The notes: generated from the sequence alone by a model not told the origin. A stretch of DNA of 64,000 bases from Palsa-739 sp036512155 (GCA_036512155.1 DATCBD010000036.1:1-64000), one strand, 5' to 3'; shown: positions 18,946-26,230, counted from the stretch's first letter. Numbers and translations are program-made.

Positions 18946-19638
18946 GTGCCCCGGAAGCCCCGTTTCCGCGCGGTGGCGGAGATCGACCCGCGCAAGCTCG
19001 CCGAGTTCCAGGCGGGCATCCGCAAGCGCTACACCGACGATCAGATCGTGGGTGAGCTCCAGGCGAGCGCCGAAAGGTTGGGACGCTCGCCGACGATGCG
19101 CGAGTTCGCGGCCGACACACAGACGACCGTCCATCCGCAGACCGTGATCGAGCACTTCGGCTCGTGGAACGCGGCCAAGCGGGCCGCGGGTCTCGTGCCC
19201 CGGCGATTCGCGACGCGGGACGAGCTCCTCGGTCTCCTCCGCGACCTCGGGGAGGAGCTCGGCCGGCCGCCGACGGCGCGCGACATCGACGAGCACAAGG
19301 GCAAGCTTCCCTCCAAGTCGCTGTACTGGCACACGTTCGGCTCCCTGACGACCGCTCTACGCGAAGCCGGCTTCGACGTGCCGGTGGGGGAGGAGCGCCT
19401 CGAGCGCGCGGTCGAGCAGGGCGCCGCGCTCGCGCGCCGGCTCGGCCGCCTGCCGAAGTTCGCCGACTGGGCCGAGGCGCGGAAGGCGGACGACTCGCTC
19501 CTCACCGAGTGGCAGGTCTACCGGTTGCTCGACGCGCGCCGCGGCGCGTGGTCGACGTTCCAGTTCCTCGTGCGCGAGCTGCTCGAGCAGCAGAGCGTCA
19601 CCGTCGCGGGTGACGGGACGATCAAGAAGAAGCGCTGA
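18946..19638 (+). CDS. Protein with two homing-endonuclease-associated (HEAR) repeats
   Basis: 230-residue basic protein. Two copies of the repeat normally found beside HNH homing endonucleases are visible, each of the form aromatic-x-DDQIVGEL, LGRSPT, HFGSWNAAKRAAGL. Copy 1 is near residues 28-82 and copy 2 near 88-143. A diverged third copy may follow (LARRLGRLPKFADW). No HNH or LAGLIDADG nuclease motif is present. The repeat is thought to bind DNA, so a nucleoid or regulatory role is plausible but unproven. The cupin gene follows 14 nt downstream with its own -10 box. Confidence 0.75.
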   Translation: MPRKPRFRAVAEIDPRKLAEFQAGIRKRYTDDQIVGELQASAERLGRSPTMREFAADTQTTVHPQTVIEHFGSWNAAKRAAGLVPRRFATRDELLGLLRDLGEELGRPPTARDIDEHKGKLPSKSLYWHTFGSLTTALREAGFDVPVGEERLERAVEQGAALARRLGRLPKFADWAEARKADDSLLTEWQVYRLLDARRGAWSTFQFLVRELLEQQSVTVAGDGTIKKKR

Positions 19639-19639
19639 G

Positions 19640-19645
19640 TAGACT
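19640..19645 (+). promoter_or_regulatory. TAGACT -10 box, leaderless start of cupin gene
   Basis: TAGACT ends 7 nt before GTG 19653. There is no Shine-Dalgarno between the two genes. Confidence 0.5.
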
Positions 19646-19652
19646 CGCGGCC

Positions 19653-20210
19653 GTGGACGAGGCGCCGCTCGAGGACAAAGGCTCGGGGCTCGCGCCTGTC
19701 GGCGCCGGCTGGTTCGTCGTCAACGTGCGCGACGCGCAATGGCTGACGTCGGCGGGCGGCGAGAAGAAGTCGTCGGGAGCGGAGTGCGTCTTCGAGAGCG
19801 GAGAGTTCTGGTTCCGTGAGCTCGGCTTCCGGATCCACGTCCTCGAGCCGGGCGAGCCGAACGGGCTCTACCACTCCGAGTCGGTGCAGGAGGATTTCCT
19901 CGTCCTGTCGGGCGAGTGCATGCTGCTCGTCGAGGGCGAGGCCCGGACCCTCCATGCGTGGGACTTCTTCCATAGCCCCGCCGGGACGGAGCACATCTTC
20001 GTCGGCGCCGGCGACGGGCCGTGCGCGCTCCTCATGGCCGGCATTCGCTCCGAGGACGTCGCGTTGCACTACCCGCTGTCGGAGTTTGCAGCTCGCTACG
20101 ACGCGAGTGCCCACAAGGAGACATCGAACCCGGACGAGGTGTACCCGGGCCGCTTCGAGCCGTCACGGCGCGAACGTCCCTCGTACTGGGACACGCTGCC
20201 CTGGGTGTAG
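19653..20210 (+). CDS. Cupin-domain protein
   Basis: 185-residue single-domain cupin. The two cupin motifs are visible: motif 1 around GLYHSESVQEDFLVLSGE (residues about 69-87) and motif 2 around HSPAGTEHIFVG. One expected metal-binding His of motif 1 is kept, while the second is replaced by Ser-Glu-Ser, so metal binding is uncertain. Substrate unknown. The end of the gene faces the amidotransferase gene tail to tail with a 4-nt gap. Confidence 0.8.
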   Translation: MDEAPLEDKGSGLAPVGAGWFVVNVRDAQWLTSAGGEKKSSGAECVFESGEFWFRELGFRIHVLEPGEPNGLYHSESVQEDFLVLSGECMLLVEGEARTLHAWDFFHSPAGTEHIFVGAGDGPCALLMAGIRSEDVALHYPLSEFAARYDASAHKETSNPDEVYPGRFEPSRRERPSYWDTLPWV

Positions 20211-20214
20211 GAAG

Positions 20215-21012
20215 CTAGGCCGCCGCGAGGTTCGAGAGCTGCTTGAGGCACGACGCGCCTTCGCCGGGTGCGCGCACGGCGGGTAGCGGCTTGCCCGGCT
20301 CTTCGTAGCGCGGGTTCGGCCGGAAGTGCTCGTGCCGCACGACCTTCGCGCCGTGCAGCGCGAGGAACGTGCCGTCCTTCAGCTCCTGTTTCTTCAGGCG
20401 GACGTGCGCGTACTCCTCGACGACCTCGAGCGCCGTGCGCGTCGAGGCGAAGAAGAGCTCGTGCTTGCCGGAGCCGAGCCACAGCGGCCGGCCGATGCCG
20501 CGGGCGGCGAAGACAGTCCCCAGCTCGCGCTCGTCGAGCCATGCGGTGGCCATTGAGCCGAGCAGTGCCTCGAGGGCTGCCGGGTCGTTCCGCGAATGCG
20601 CGGCGAGGGCGAAGATCGCCTCGGAGTCGACGGTCATGCGCGGCTCGGCGCGGGCGCAGTCGAACTCGGCGAGGAGCTCGTCGTCGTTGACGATGATCCC
20701 GTTGTGGATGCCGACCACCGGCCCGTGCCGGACCGGGTGGTTGTTGGCGGAGATGGAGGGGTGGCCCTTGGTGTAGTCGCGCACGTGGACCAGGAGCTCG
20801 GTCGCCGCCTGGGGGACTTCGATCCGCTCGAGGAGCCGGCTGGCCGGCGTCCTCTGCTTCGTGACCACGGGGTAGGAGCTGCCCGGGCCGCGGTGCGCGT
20901 ACCCGACCGCGTCCGCGCCTCGCTCGGCGATCCCGGCCAGGAGAGCCTGCGCCGCCAGCGTCCGATCGACGCTGCTACGGGAAGAGAAGCTGTATCCGGC
21001 GATTCCGCACAC
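20215..21012 (-). CDS. Class II glutamine amidotransferase domain protein
   Basis: Ntn-hydrolase of 265 residues. The N-terminus MCGIAGY provides the catalytic Cys2 after Met removal, followed by GADAVGYAHRG, NNHPVRHGPVVGIHNGIIVND and SDSEAIFAL-type motifs of the GlmS/PurF/AsnB glutaminase domain. The synthase half of those enzymes is missing, so it is a stand-alone glutaminase or partners with another protein. GTG 21012 is preceded by GGAGGTGA about 10 nt upstream. Confidence 0.85.
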   Translation of the reverse strand: MCGIAGYSFSSRSSVDRTLAAQALLAGIAERGADAVGYAHRGPGSSYPVVTKQRTPASRLLERIEVPQAATELLVHVRDYTKGHPSISANNHPVRHGPVVGIHNGIIVNDDELLAEFDCARAEPRMTVDSEAIFALAAHSRNDPAALEALLGSMATAWLDERELGTVFAARGIGRPLWLGSGKHELFFASTRTALEVVEEYAHVRLKKQELKDGTFLALHGAKVVRHEHFRPNPRYEEPGKPLPAVRAPGEGASCLKQLSNLAAA

Positions 21013-21095
21013 GATCTAGGTCACCTCCAACCGTAGCGGACAGTTCGGCGCACCCGGCCTCAAGCCTGCACGGCCGAAAGCCGATATGTGGCCTT

Positions 21096-21971
21096 GTGGA
21101 GCCTGTCCTCGCTGCGGAGGGAGATGTCGAGCAGGCCGAAGAGCCCGCCAGCCAGCTCGATGATCCCCTGAAGCTGTACATACGGTCGATCGGCAACGGC
21201 CGGCTGTTGACGCGCGAGGAAGAGCGCGAGCTGGCCCGCCGCAAGGACGCCGGCGACGAGCTGGCGAAGAAGCAGCTCATCGAGGCGAACCTCCGCCTCG
21301 TCATGTCGATCACGCGCAGCTACACGCGCGCGGGCGTCCCGCTCCTCGACCTCATTCAGGAGGGCAACCTCGGTCTCATCCGCGCGGTGGAGAAGTTCGA
21401 CTATCGCCTCGGGTTCAAGCTTTCGACCTACGCCACGTGGTGGATCAAGCAGTCGGTGAGCCGCGCGCTTTCCGATCAGGGACGGACGATTCGCCTCCCG
21501 ACGCATGTGGCCGAGCGCGTGCGCCGGCTGCTCCGAGTTCGCCGCCAGCTGGCGCAGAAGCTCAGTCGTGAACCGACGCCCGCCGAGCTCGCCAAGGAGA
21601 CCGGCGAGCCGGAGGACAAGGTGGTCGACCTCCTCAGCCTCGTCGACGATCCCGTCAGCCTCGATTCTCCCGTCGGTGACGGTGAGAGTTTCTTCGCCGA
21701 CATGATCGAGGACGAGAACTCGGCGCAGCCGCACGAGCGCACCGCGATCGAGCATCGCCACGGCGAGCTCTCAGACGCGATCGCCCAGCTCGCTCCCCGC
21801 ATGCAGCGCGTGCTCGTGCTGCGGTTCGGGCTGGACGGCGAAGGTCCGCGCACGCTCGAGGACATCGGCTCCGAGCTCGGCGTCACCCGTGAGCGCGTCC
21901 GCCAGCTCGAGTCGCGTGCGTTGCGCGAGCTGCGCAACAGCGCGCCCGATCTCGAGCTCTACCTCACGTAG
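21096..21971 (+). CDS. RNA polymerase sigma-70 family factor (group 2, HrdB/SigB-like)
   Basis: 291 residues, no region 1.1. Region 2 is complete (VEKFDYRLGFKLSTYATWWIKQ), region 3 follows (RLPTHVAERVRRL) and region 4 ends with ERVRQLESRALRELR, so it should recognise -35/-10 promoters much like the housekeeping factor. It probably serves stationary or stress transcription. It ends exactly where the convergent primary-sigma gene ends (21971/21972). Confidence 0.92.
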   Translation: MEPVLAAEGDVEQAEEPASQLDDPLKLYIRSIGNGRLLTREEERELARRKDAGDELAKKQLIEANLRLVMSITRSYTRAGVPLLDLIQEGNLGLIRAVEKFDYRLGFKLSTYATWWIKQSVSRALSDQGRTIRLPTHVAERVRRLLRVRRQLAQKLSREPTPAELAKETGEPEDKVVDLLSLVDDPVSLDSPVGDGESFFADMIEDENSAQPHERTAIEHRHGELSDAIAQLAPRMQRVLVLRFGLDGEGPRTLEDIGSELGVTRERVRQLESRALRELRNSAPDLELYLT

Positions 21972-23090
21972 CTAGCTCGAGGCGACGAGCTGCATTTCGC
22001 GCAGGTTGGCGAGGCGGCGTAGCGATTCGAGCTCGATCTGCCGGACCCGCTCGCGTGTGAGCCCGAGACGCCTGCCGATCTCCTCCAGCGTCTTCGGCTC
22101 CTCGTCGATGAGGCCGTAGCGCAGCACGAGCACCTGCCGCTCGCGGTCGGGCAGCGACTGCAGGGCGAGCATGAGCGCCTGGCTCCGCAGTGACACCTCG
22201 ACGTGTTCCTCGGGCAGCGGGTCGTCGCCGGCGACGAAGTCACCGAAGACGGCGTCCTCGTGCTCGCCGACCGGCTGGTCGAGGCTCGCCGACGCGCGGG
22301 CGGCGGCGCGCACCTCGCGCGCCTGTTCGACCGGCAGCGATGCTTCCTCCGCGATCTCCTCCAACGTGGGCTCGCGACCGAGCTCCATCCAGAGCGTTCG
22401 CTCGGCGCGGTTCATCTTCTGCATGCGCTCGACGATGTGCACCGGCATGCGGATGGTGCGAGCCTTGTCGGCGAGCGCGCGCGCGACCGCCTGGCGGATC
22501 CACCACGTCGCGTACGTCGAGAACTTGTACCCGCGGCGCCAGTCGAACTTCTCGACGGCGCGGATGAGGCCGAGGGTCCCTTCCTGGATGAGGTCGAGGA
22601 ACGGCAGTCCCTGGTTGCGGTAGTTCTTCGCGATCGACACGACGAGGCGCAGGTTGGACTGGATCATCCGCGTCTTCGCGCTCATGTCACCGCGCTCGAT
22701 CTTCTTCGCCAGCTCGACTTCCTGCGGGGCGGTCAGCAGCGCGTGCTTGCCGGCCTCGCGGAGGAACAACTGGAGCGCGTCGGTCGTCGTCTCGACAAAG
22801 GCGGGCGGCGGGGGAGGGGGCTGCTCCTCCTTCGGCTCCTCGACCAGCTCGATGCCGCGCCGGTCGAGCTCGATGTAGACCGCGTCCACCTCGAGTGGGT
22901 CGAGCTCGAGCGGCTCGAGCACGTCCTGCAGCTCCGTCTGCCGGAGCTGACCGCTGGACTCCGCCGCTTCCAGGAGCGCGAGCAGATCCTCGCTCCTGAG
23001 GATGATGTCGATCTCGACCGTCAAATTCCCCCCGATCAGTTTGTCTGGGCGATGTTCCGCGCAGCAGGGGGACCAAAACACGCGAGGCAT
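21972..23090 (-). CDS. rpoD: Primary sigma factor RpoD/SigA-like
   Basis: 372-residue sigma-70 factor. An N-terminal region 1.1-like segment (RSEDLLALLEAAESSG to GIELVEEP) is followed by a Pro tract and regions 1.2, 2, 3 and 4 (VEKFDWRRGYKFSTYATWWIRQ, ERVRQIELESLRRL). Region 1.1 and overall conservation support housekeeping sigma. The start is uncertain. ATG 23090 gives 23 unusual residues with no Shine-Dalgarno, while TTG 23024 follows a G-rich stretch and yields 350 residues beginning just before region 1.1. No other primary sigma lies in the window. Confidence 0.88.
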   Translation of the reverse strand: MPRVFWSPCCAEHRPDKLIGGNLTVEIDIILRSEDLLALLEAAESSGQLRQTELQDVLEPLELDPLEVDAVYIELDRRGIELVEEPKEEQPPPPPPAFVETTTDALQLFLREAGKHALLTAPQEVELAKKIERGDMSAKTRMIQSNLRLVVSIAKNYRNQGLPFLDLIQEGTLGLIRAVEKFDWRRGYKFSTYATWWIRQAVARALADKARTIRMPVHIVERMQKMNRAERTLWMELGREPTLEEIAEEASLPVEQAREVRAAARASASLDQPVGEHEDAVFGDFVAGDDPLPEEHVEVSLRSQALMLALQSLPDRERQVLVLRYGLIDEEPKTLEEIGRRLGLTRERVRQIELESLRRLANLREMQLVASS

Positions 23091-23112
23091 CCCTAAATCA
23101 AGGGTGTCGTCC

Positions 23113-23118
23113 TACGAT
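23113..23118 (+). promoter_or_regulatory. TACGAT -10 box, leaderless start of nucleotidyltransferase gene
   Basis: TACGAT ends 8 nt before ATG 23127 in the short divergent region shared with rpoD. Confidence 0.5.
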
Positions 23119-23126
23119 CCGACGCG

Positions 23127-23852
23127 ATGGACGAGCTCCTGCGTGAGGTCGAGGCGGATCCGTCGACGCTGGGGCTCGTGCTGCACGGCTCACGTGCCTC
23201 CGGCGTAGGCCGTCCGGACTCAGACTTCGATCTCGTTCGCGTGGTCACCGAGGAGGAGTACGAGCGGCGCGCCGTCCACGAGAAGCGTGACAACACGGAT
23301 GTGATCCTCCAGACGCCCACGCGTCTGCGGCGGCTCGCCGATGAGCGCGGCTGGTGGACTGCATCGTTCCTCTCGGCGGAGGTGCTCGTCGACAAGACCG
23401 GCGAGATCGAAGGCCTCGTGCGCGCGATCGTCGACAAGGCGAATGAGGTCGCCTACGCCGCCGTCCCGGAGGCATACGACGGATATCTCAACTCGTGGGT
23501 GCGGTCGCTCAAGGCATGGCGGCGCGACGACGAGCTCGGCGGCCGGCTGCATGCGGCTCAGTCGGCGGTCTATCTGTTGCAGGCGCTTTTTGGGCTCGAG
23601 CACCGGTGGCTGCCGTACCTCGACAGGCTCGAGCCCGAGCTCCCGGCGATCGAGCGAGCGCAGGGTTGGGAGGACGGCTTCCTTCGCGCCGCTGCGCTGA
23701 GGCTCCTGGACTCCGGCGAGCCGGGGTTCCAGCGGGAGCTGGAAGCTCGCGTCGAGGCGCTGATGGATGCGCGTGGCTTCGCCCATGAATGGGGCGACGA
23801 TCTCGAGCCGCTCAAGTCAGAGAAGCCGCAGTGCGATCGCGACTGCGAGTAG
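23127..23852 (+). CDS. MNT-type nucleotidyltransferase-domain protein
   Basis: 241 residues. The N-terminal nucleotidyltransferase core shows LVLHGSRASGVGRPDSDFDL, the GSxxxG-plus-DxD pattern that binds nucleotide and Mg2+. The remaining 160 residues form a helical domain resembling those of aminoglycoside nucleotidyltransferases and streptomycin adenylyltransferase-like proteins. The substrate is unknown. No HEPN partner gene is adjacent, so a toxin-antitoxin role has no local support. Confidence 0.8.
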   Translation: MDELLREVEADPSTLGLVLHGSRASGVGRPDSDFDLVRVVTEEEYERRAVHEKRDNTDVILQTPTRLRRLADERGWWTASFLSAEVLVDKTGEIEGLVRAIVDKANEVAYAAVPEAYDGYLNSWVRSLKAWRRDDELGGRLHAAQSAVYLLQALFGLEHRWLPYLDRLEPELPAIERAQGWEDGFLRAAALRLLDSGEPGFQRELEARVEALMDARGFAHEWGDDLEPLKSEKPQCDRDCE

Positions 23853-23957
23853 CAGCACGAGTACGAGCAGTTCCGGCATCGGCGCGCGAACGCGCGAGCG
23901 GTGGGACATGAAGATCGGGTGCGCCTGCGCGCCCCTCGTGGTCGTGCGGCCGACCAT
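23817..23957 (-). CDS. Possible small membrane protein (46 residues)
   Basis: Short open frame antisense to the tail of the nucleotidyltransferase gene. The polar N-terminus (MVGRTTTRG) is followed by a clean C-terminal hydrophobic helix, PELLVLVLLLAVAIALRLL. Internal ATGs at 23909 and 23879 could also start it. The tail-anchor pattern is the only support; no Shine-Dalgarno or promoter is convincing. Confidence 0.25.
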   Translation of the reverse strand: MVGRTTTRGAQAHPIFMSHRSRVRAPMPELLVLVLLLAVAIALRLL

Positions 23958-24187
23958 GCGGGCTCCATCGGCTCCAGGACGGCGCCGGCGCATCGCTCGT
24001 GTGAGGGCCTCAGAGCCAGTGCACGAGAACGAGCGTTATGTAAAGCCGGAACAGAAATGGCCAAACGCCCCGGCGGTCGCTATCCCCACCCCCGCTGTCG
24101 CGCCGGAAACCGTTCCTGGTCGTGACGGTAAAGAGCTCTGAGAACTGTCCTGCCGCTCGATGGGAAGCGGCTACGACCGCGAAGGGC

Positions 24188-24220
24188 TTTTCCACAGGCT
24201 GCACGGTCCGCTGTGGAAAT
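24188..24220. repeat. Inverted repeat with DnaA-box-like arms
   Basis: TTTTCCACAG (24188-24197) and CTGTGGAAAT (24211-24220) form a 9-bp perfect inverted repeat with a 13-nt loop. Each arm differs by one base from the DnaA box TTATCCACA. It flanks a very AT-rich stretch. Function unknown; this is not near dnaA. Confidence 0.45.
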
Positions 24221-24270
24221 GTTGATTATTCAAAATTCGCAAAATGCGAACGTTTTCGGTTTCGATCCCC

Positions 24271-24299
24271 TTGTACGGTCCCTGCGCACCCCCTAGATT
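24271..24299 (+). promoter_or_regulatory. Strong sigma-70 type promoter of the candidate RNA
   Basis: -35 TTGTAC (24271-24276), a 17-nt spacer and -10 TAGATT (24294-24299). An AT-rich tract at 24222-24256 sits where an UP element would be. This is the best-formed promoter I see in the window. Predicted start near 24306. Confidence 0.65.
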
Positions 24300-24305
24300 C
24301 ACAAG

Positions 24306-24434
24306 TGCGCCGAGCGCGGCGCGGGAGTAGGTTGAAGCGGAGCCGATAGGCCGTACGAGGAAGCTCGCGAGGGCTGAGGCGGAAAGTCGAGCGGTTCCGT
24401 GGACGAAACCGCGACGGGCTCGGCGAATTTTTTT
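24306..24434 (+). ncRNA. Candidate structured small RNA, unknown class
   Basis: About 129 nt between a strong promoter and a T7 run (24428-24434). The 5' segment 24308-24315 (CGCCGAGC) pairs perfectly with 24418-24425 (GCTCGGCG), closing the molecule just before the T run, so the closing stem doubles as an intrinsic terminator. Inside are P2 (AGCC 24341-24344 with GGCT 24372-24375, capped by CGAG-GAAG-CTCG 24356-24367) and P3 (GTC 24386-24388 with GAC 24413-24415, and GCGGTT 24391-24396 with AACCGC 24407-24412). The result is a three-way junction with purine-rich linkers. I do not recognise tmRNA, SRP RNA, RNase P RNA, 6S RNA or a known riboswitch. A separate promoter follows for the next gene, so it looks free-standing. 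Confidence 0.55.
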
Positions 24435-24447
24435 GGTCCCGTACGTC

Positions 24448-24453
24448 TAGGAT
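24448..24453 (+). promoter_or_regulatory. TAGGAT -10 box, leaderless start of small membrane protein gene
   Basis: TAGGAT ends 8 nt before GTG 24462 and lies 13 nt after the T run that ends the candidate RNA, so this gene has its own transcription start. Confidence 0.5.
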
Positions 24454-24461
24454 CAGCCCTC

Positions 24462-24647
24462 GTGCACTTTCATCCGCCGAGCATCGACCCGGGCATCATC
24501 GCCCTCGTGTGGGCCCTCGCCCTCGGGACGTTCATCTACTTCGGGCTGCTCGCCGTCGGCACGACGGGCGCGTTCGCGATCGTGATCGCGATGGTCTCGA
24601 CGGCCGGTATCTGGCTGTTCGTCCGCACCCGCGGCAACAGCGCTTAG
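24462..24647 (+). CDS. Small two-helix membrane protein, unknown
   Basis: 61 residues with two predicted membrane helices (IIALVWALALGTFIYFGLLAV and FAIVIAMVSTAGIWLFV), a short polar N-terminus containing HFHPPSIDPG and a basic C-terminal tail. I recognise no family. A longer frame starts at GTG 24399 but would run through the RNA terminator. GTG 24462 is favoured by the -10 box 8 nt upstream. Confidence 0.65.
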   Translation: MHFHPPSIDPGIIALVWALALGTFIYFGLLAVGTTGAFAIVIAMVSTAGIWLFVRTRGNSA

Positions 24648-24662
24648 TCCGTCAGGACGAGC

Positions 24663-24869
24663 TCAGGCCGCGGCCGCGACCGGCCGGGCCAAAGGGCGGC
24701 GGTTGACGCTCCGCCTGCTGAGAGCGGCGACGAGCAGCTTGGCGAGATCCGACCCGATCGTCCGCTCGAGGCGGTCGCGGGCCCGTTCGGTATCCGGGTC
24801 CAGACCGGCCAGATGTGCGGCGAGCAGATCGAGCCCCCTCTCGCGCTGCGTGATGCCTGCGAGCTCCAT
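24663..24869 (-). CDS. Small hypothetical protein (68 residues)
   Basis: Predicted all-helical, charged protein beginning MELAGITQRERGLDLLAAHL, with a basic segment (SRRSVNRRPLARP) near the end. No family recognised. Codon use resembles the neighbours, with G/C in most third positions. An AT-rich hexamer (TAGAAA) lies 7 nt upstream of the ATG at 24869. It is convergent with the small membrane protein gene. Confidence 0.5.
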   Translation of the reverse strand: MELAGITQRERGLDLLAAHLAGLDPDTERARDRLERTIGSDLAKLLVAALSRRSVNRRPLARPVAAAA

Positions 24870-24902
24870 CCGCCATTTCTATCGGCCTTCGGGCGATGCC
24901 AC

Positions 24903-24951
24903 CCCGATCCCTGACGGCAGGGATTGGGTCGCCGCGCCGGCGCAGCGACCC
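24903..24951 (-). terminator. Two overlapping hairpins downstream of the 24962 gene
   Basis: Arms 24903-24913 and 24918-24928 pair over 11 bp (one wobble), and arms 24926-24932 and 24945-24951 pair over 7 bp. They share 24926-24928, so they are partly exclusive. No T tract. They probably mark the 3' end of the minus-strand gene that stops at 24962. Confidence 0.4.
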
Positions 24952-24961
24952 CTCCCCCGCT

Positions 24962-25528
24962 TCAGTCCCTCTGCGGGCCGACCGTGACCTCGTGCGGCTG
25001 ACCGGCCGGCGTGTCGATCTCGCGGCGCTCCGCCGTCAGCGGCTCCTCCGCGGTCCCCAGCGCCATCGGCGTGGTTATCGGAGCCGGAGCATCAGCCGGG
25101 ACCGTGTCGAACGACATCCCGAGCACGAGACCGAAGCCGAGCGCGAGCACCCCGTGCCAGAGCGCCAGGTCGTGGACGACGCCCAGGAGGCCGGCGTGCC
25201 GGCTCCAGGTCTCGAACGTCCCCTGGTACCAGCCGTGCGCCGGCTGGCTCGCCATCAGGATCCACCCGACGACGATCAGCACCGGCAGGAACGCAAGTGC
25301 GAGCGTCCCCAGCGACATGCGCAGCCGGAGGCCCTTCATCCAGCCGCCGACCACCTGCGAGATCGCCAGCACGAGGCCTGCCCCCGCGACGATCCCCATC
25401 TCTGCCCAGAAACGGCCGTCGGTGCGCTGTCCCACGAGCGTCGCAGCCCACAGGAGCACGCCCGCCGTCCCGACGGCGGCGACCGTCGTCAGGCCGCGCG
25501 TCGTGTCGTACAGACCGTACCGTCGCAT
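24962..25528 (-). CDS. Four-helix membrane protein of unknown function
   Basis: 188 residues with about four to five hydrophobic segments, from TTVAAVGTAGVLLWAATLV to GVLALGFGLVLGMSF, then a 40-residue hydrophilic C-terminal tail rich in Thr, Pro and Glu. No conserved catalytic motif. GAGGTGA 4-5 nt before ATG 25528 is a good Shine-Dalgarno. Family not recognised. Confidence 0.65.
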   Translation of the reverse strand: MRRYGLYDTTRGLTTVAAVGTAGVLLWAATLVGQRTDGRFWAEMGIVAGAGLVLAISQVVGGWMKGLRLRMSLGTLALAFLPVLIVVGWILMASQPAHGWYQGTFETWSRHAGLLGVVHDLALWHGVLALGFGLVLGMSFDTVPADAPAPITTPMALGTAEEPLTAERREIDTPAGQPHEVTVGPQRD

Positions 25529-25594
25529 CCGATCACCTCGTTCCGCGTTTGCCAGACCTGCAGGAGAAACGCGCGAACCCCCCGTACGGGTGCG

Positions 25595-26197
25595 CTACAA
25601 GGCCAGACGGCGGGCGTCGAAGGCCGACGACCAGAGCTCCGCGCGGAACTCCTCCACCGTCGCGTGGACGTCCCCGGTGAAGACGTGCTCGACGACGCCC
25701 ACCTCACGGTCGTTGTGGAAGGGCACGTCGACGTGCTCGTGCGTGACGAGATTGACCGAGGTGCACTCGCACGCCGGGCAGTGGACGGCGAGCCCGAGCC
25801 GCCCGTCGCCGGGCGCGAGGAGGAGGAACGCGGACGGGAACACCGGTCGCGGCCGCTCTTCCGGGTAGCAGAAGAAGCTCCACGGCCATTCCCCCGCCCC
25901 GATGTGGACGGCGGCGAGGTCGCTCAGCTCGTCGGCCACCGGCTCCACCCGGGAGGTCATGAGATTGAGGAAGACACCGCCGTCGAGACCGAGCGGCGCC
26001 CAGTCGAGATCGTCGTGGCTGACGAGGCCGTCGTGCTCCTCCCCGCACGGGCACGCGAAGCGAACGCGGTAGACGACGGGGTGCGCCGCGCCCTCGAGCT
26101 GTTCGATCCTCCGGAAGGCGGACAGCGGCACCTTTGCCTCACCCCGGTTGGGGCACGAGAACGTGTACCGGCTCGTCAGCGGGTCGTACATGTCCAT
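25595..26197 (-). CDS. Hypothetical protein with zinc-binding Cys clusters
   Basis: 200 residues, mostly soluble. Cysteine groups FSCPN (residue about 15), FACPCGEEHDG (about 49) and HCPACECTSV (about 140) suggest one or two bound metal ions. The centre has an acidic, aromatic-rich segment (EWPWSFFCYPEE). I recognise no family. It follows the apt gene region on the same strand with a 33-nt gap and may be co-transcribed. Confidence 0.6.
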   Translation of the reverse strand: MDMYDPLTSRYTFSCPNRGEAKVPLSAFRRIEQLEGAAHPVVYRVRFACPCGEEHDGLVSHDDLDWAPLGLDGGVFLNLMTSRVEPVADELSDLAAVHIGAGEWPWSFFCYPEERPRPVFPSAFLLLAPGDGRLGLAVHCPACECTSVNLVTHEHVDVPFHNDREVGVVEHVFTGDVHATVEEFRAELWSSAFDARRLAL

Positions 26198-26230
26198 CTT
26201 GTAATCGGCAGGACGGACGGAGCCGGAGAG

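Larger units (their letters stand above)
23958..24305. other. Gene-poor region upstream of a candidate RNA gene
   Basis: About 350 bases without a supported gene. The first half is ordinary GC-rich sequence. From about 24188 it becomes unusually AT-rich, with an inverted pair of DnaA-box-like sequences, a TTCGCA/TGCGAA palindrome (24235-24249) and then a promoter at 24271-24299. A short minus-strand frame (24010-24204) is too weak to call. Confidence 0.5.

Noticed and set aside
23127..23852. Toxin-antitoxin role for the nucleotidyltransferase
   Set aside because: MNT antitoxins are about 100-150 residues and sit beside a HEPN gene. This is a 241-residue two-domain protein without such a partner.
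24010..24204. Minus-strand 64-residue frame with a hydrophobic C-terminus
   Set aside because: GTG start inside the inverted repeat, no Shine-Dalgarno, and only a weak C-terminal hydrophobic stretch. Not enough to call a gene.
24188..24260. Replication origin
   Set aside because: Only two imperfect DnaA boxes and no dnaA, dnaN, rpmH or parAB nearby. A promoter upstream element or regulatory site is more likely.
24306..24434. Known riboswitch, T-box, tmRNA, SRP or RNase P RNA
   Set aside because: None of the conserved cores I know fits. Short look-alikes such as GGGAGTAG and ACGA loops occur without the rest of their motifs.
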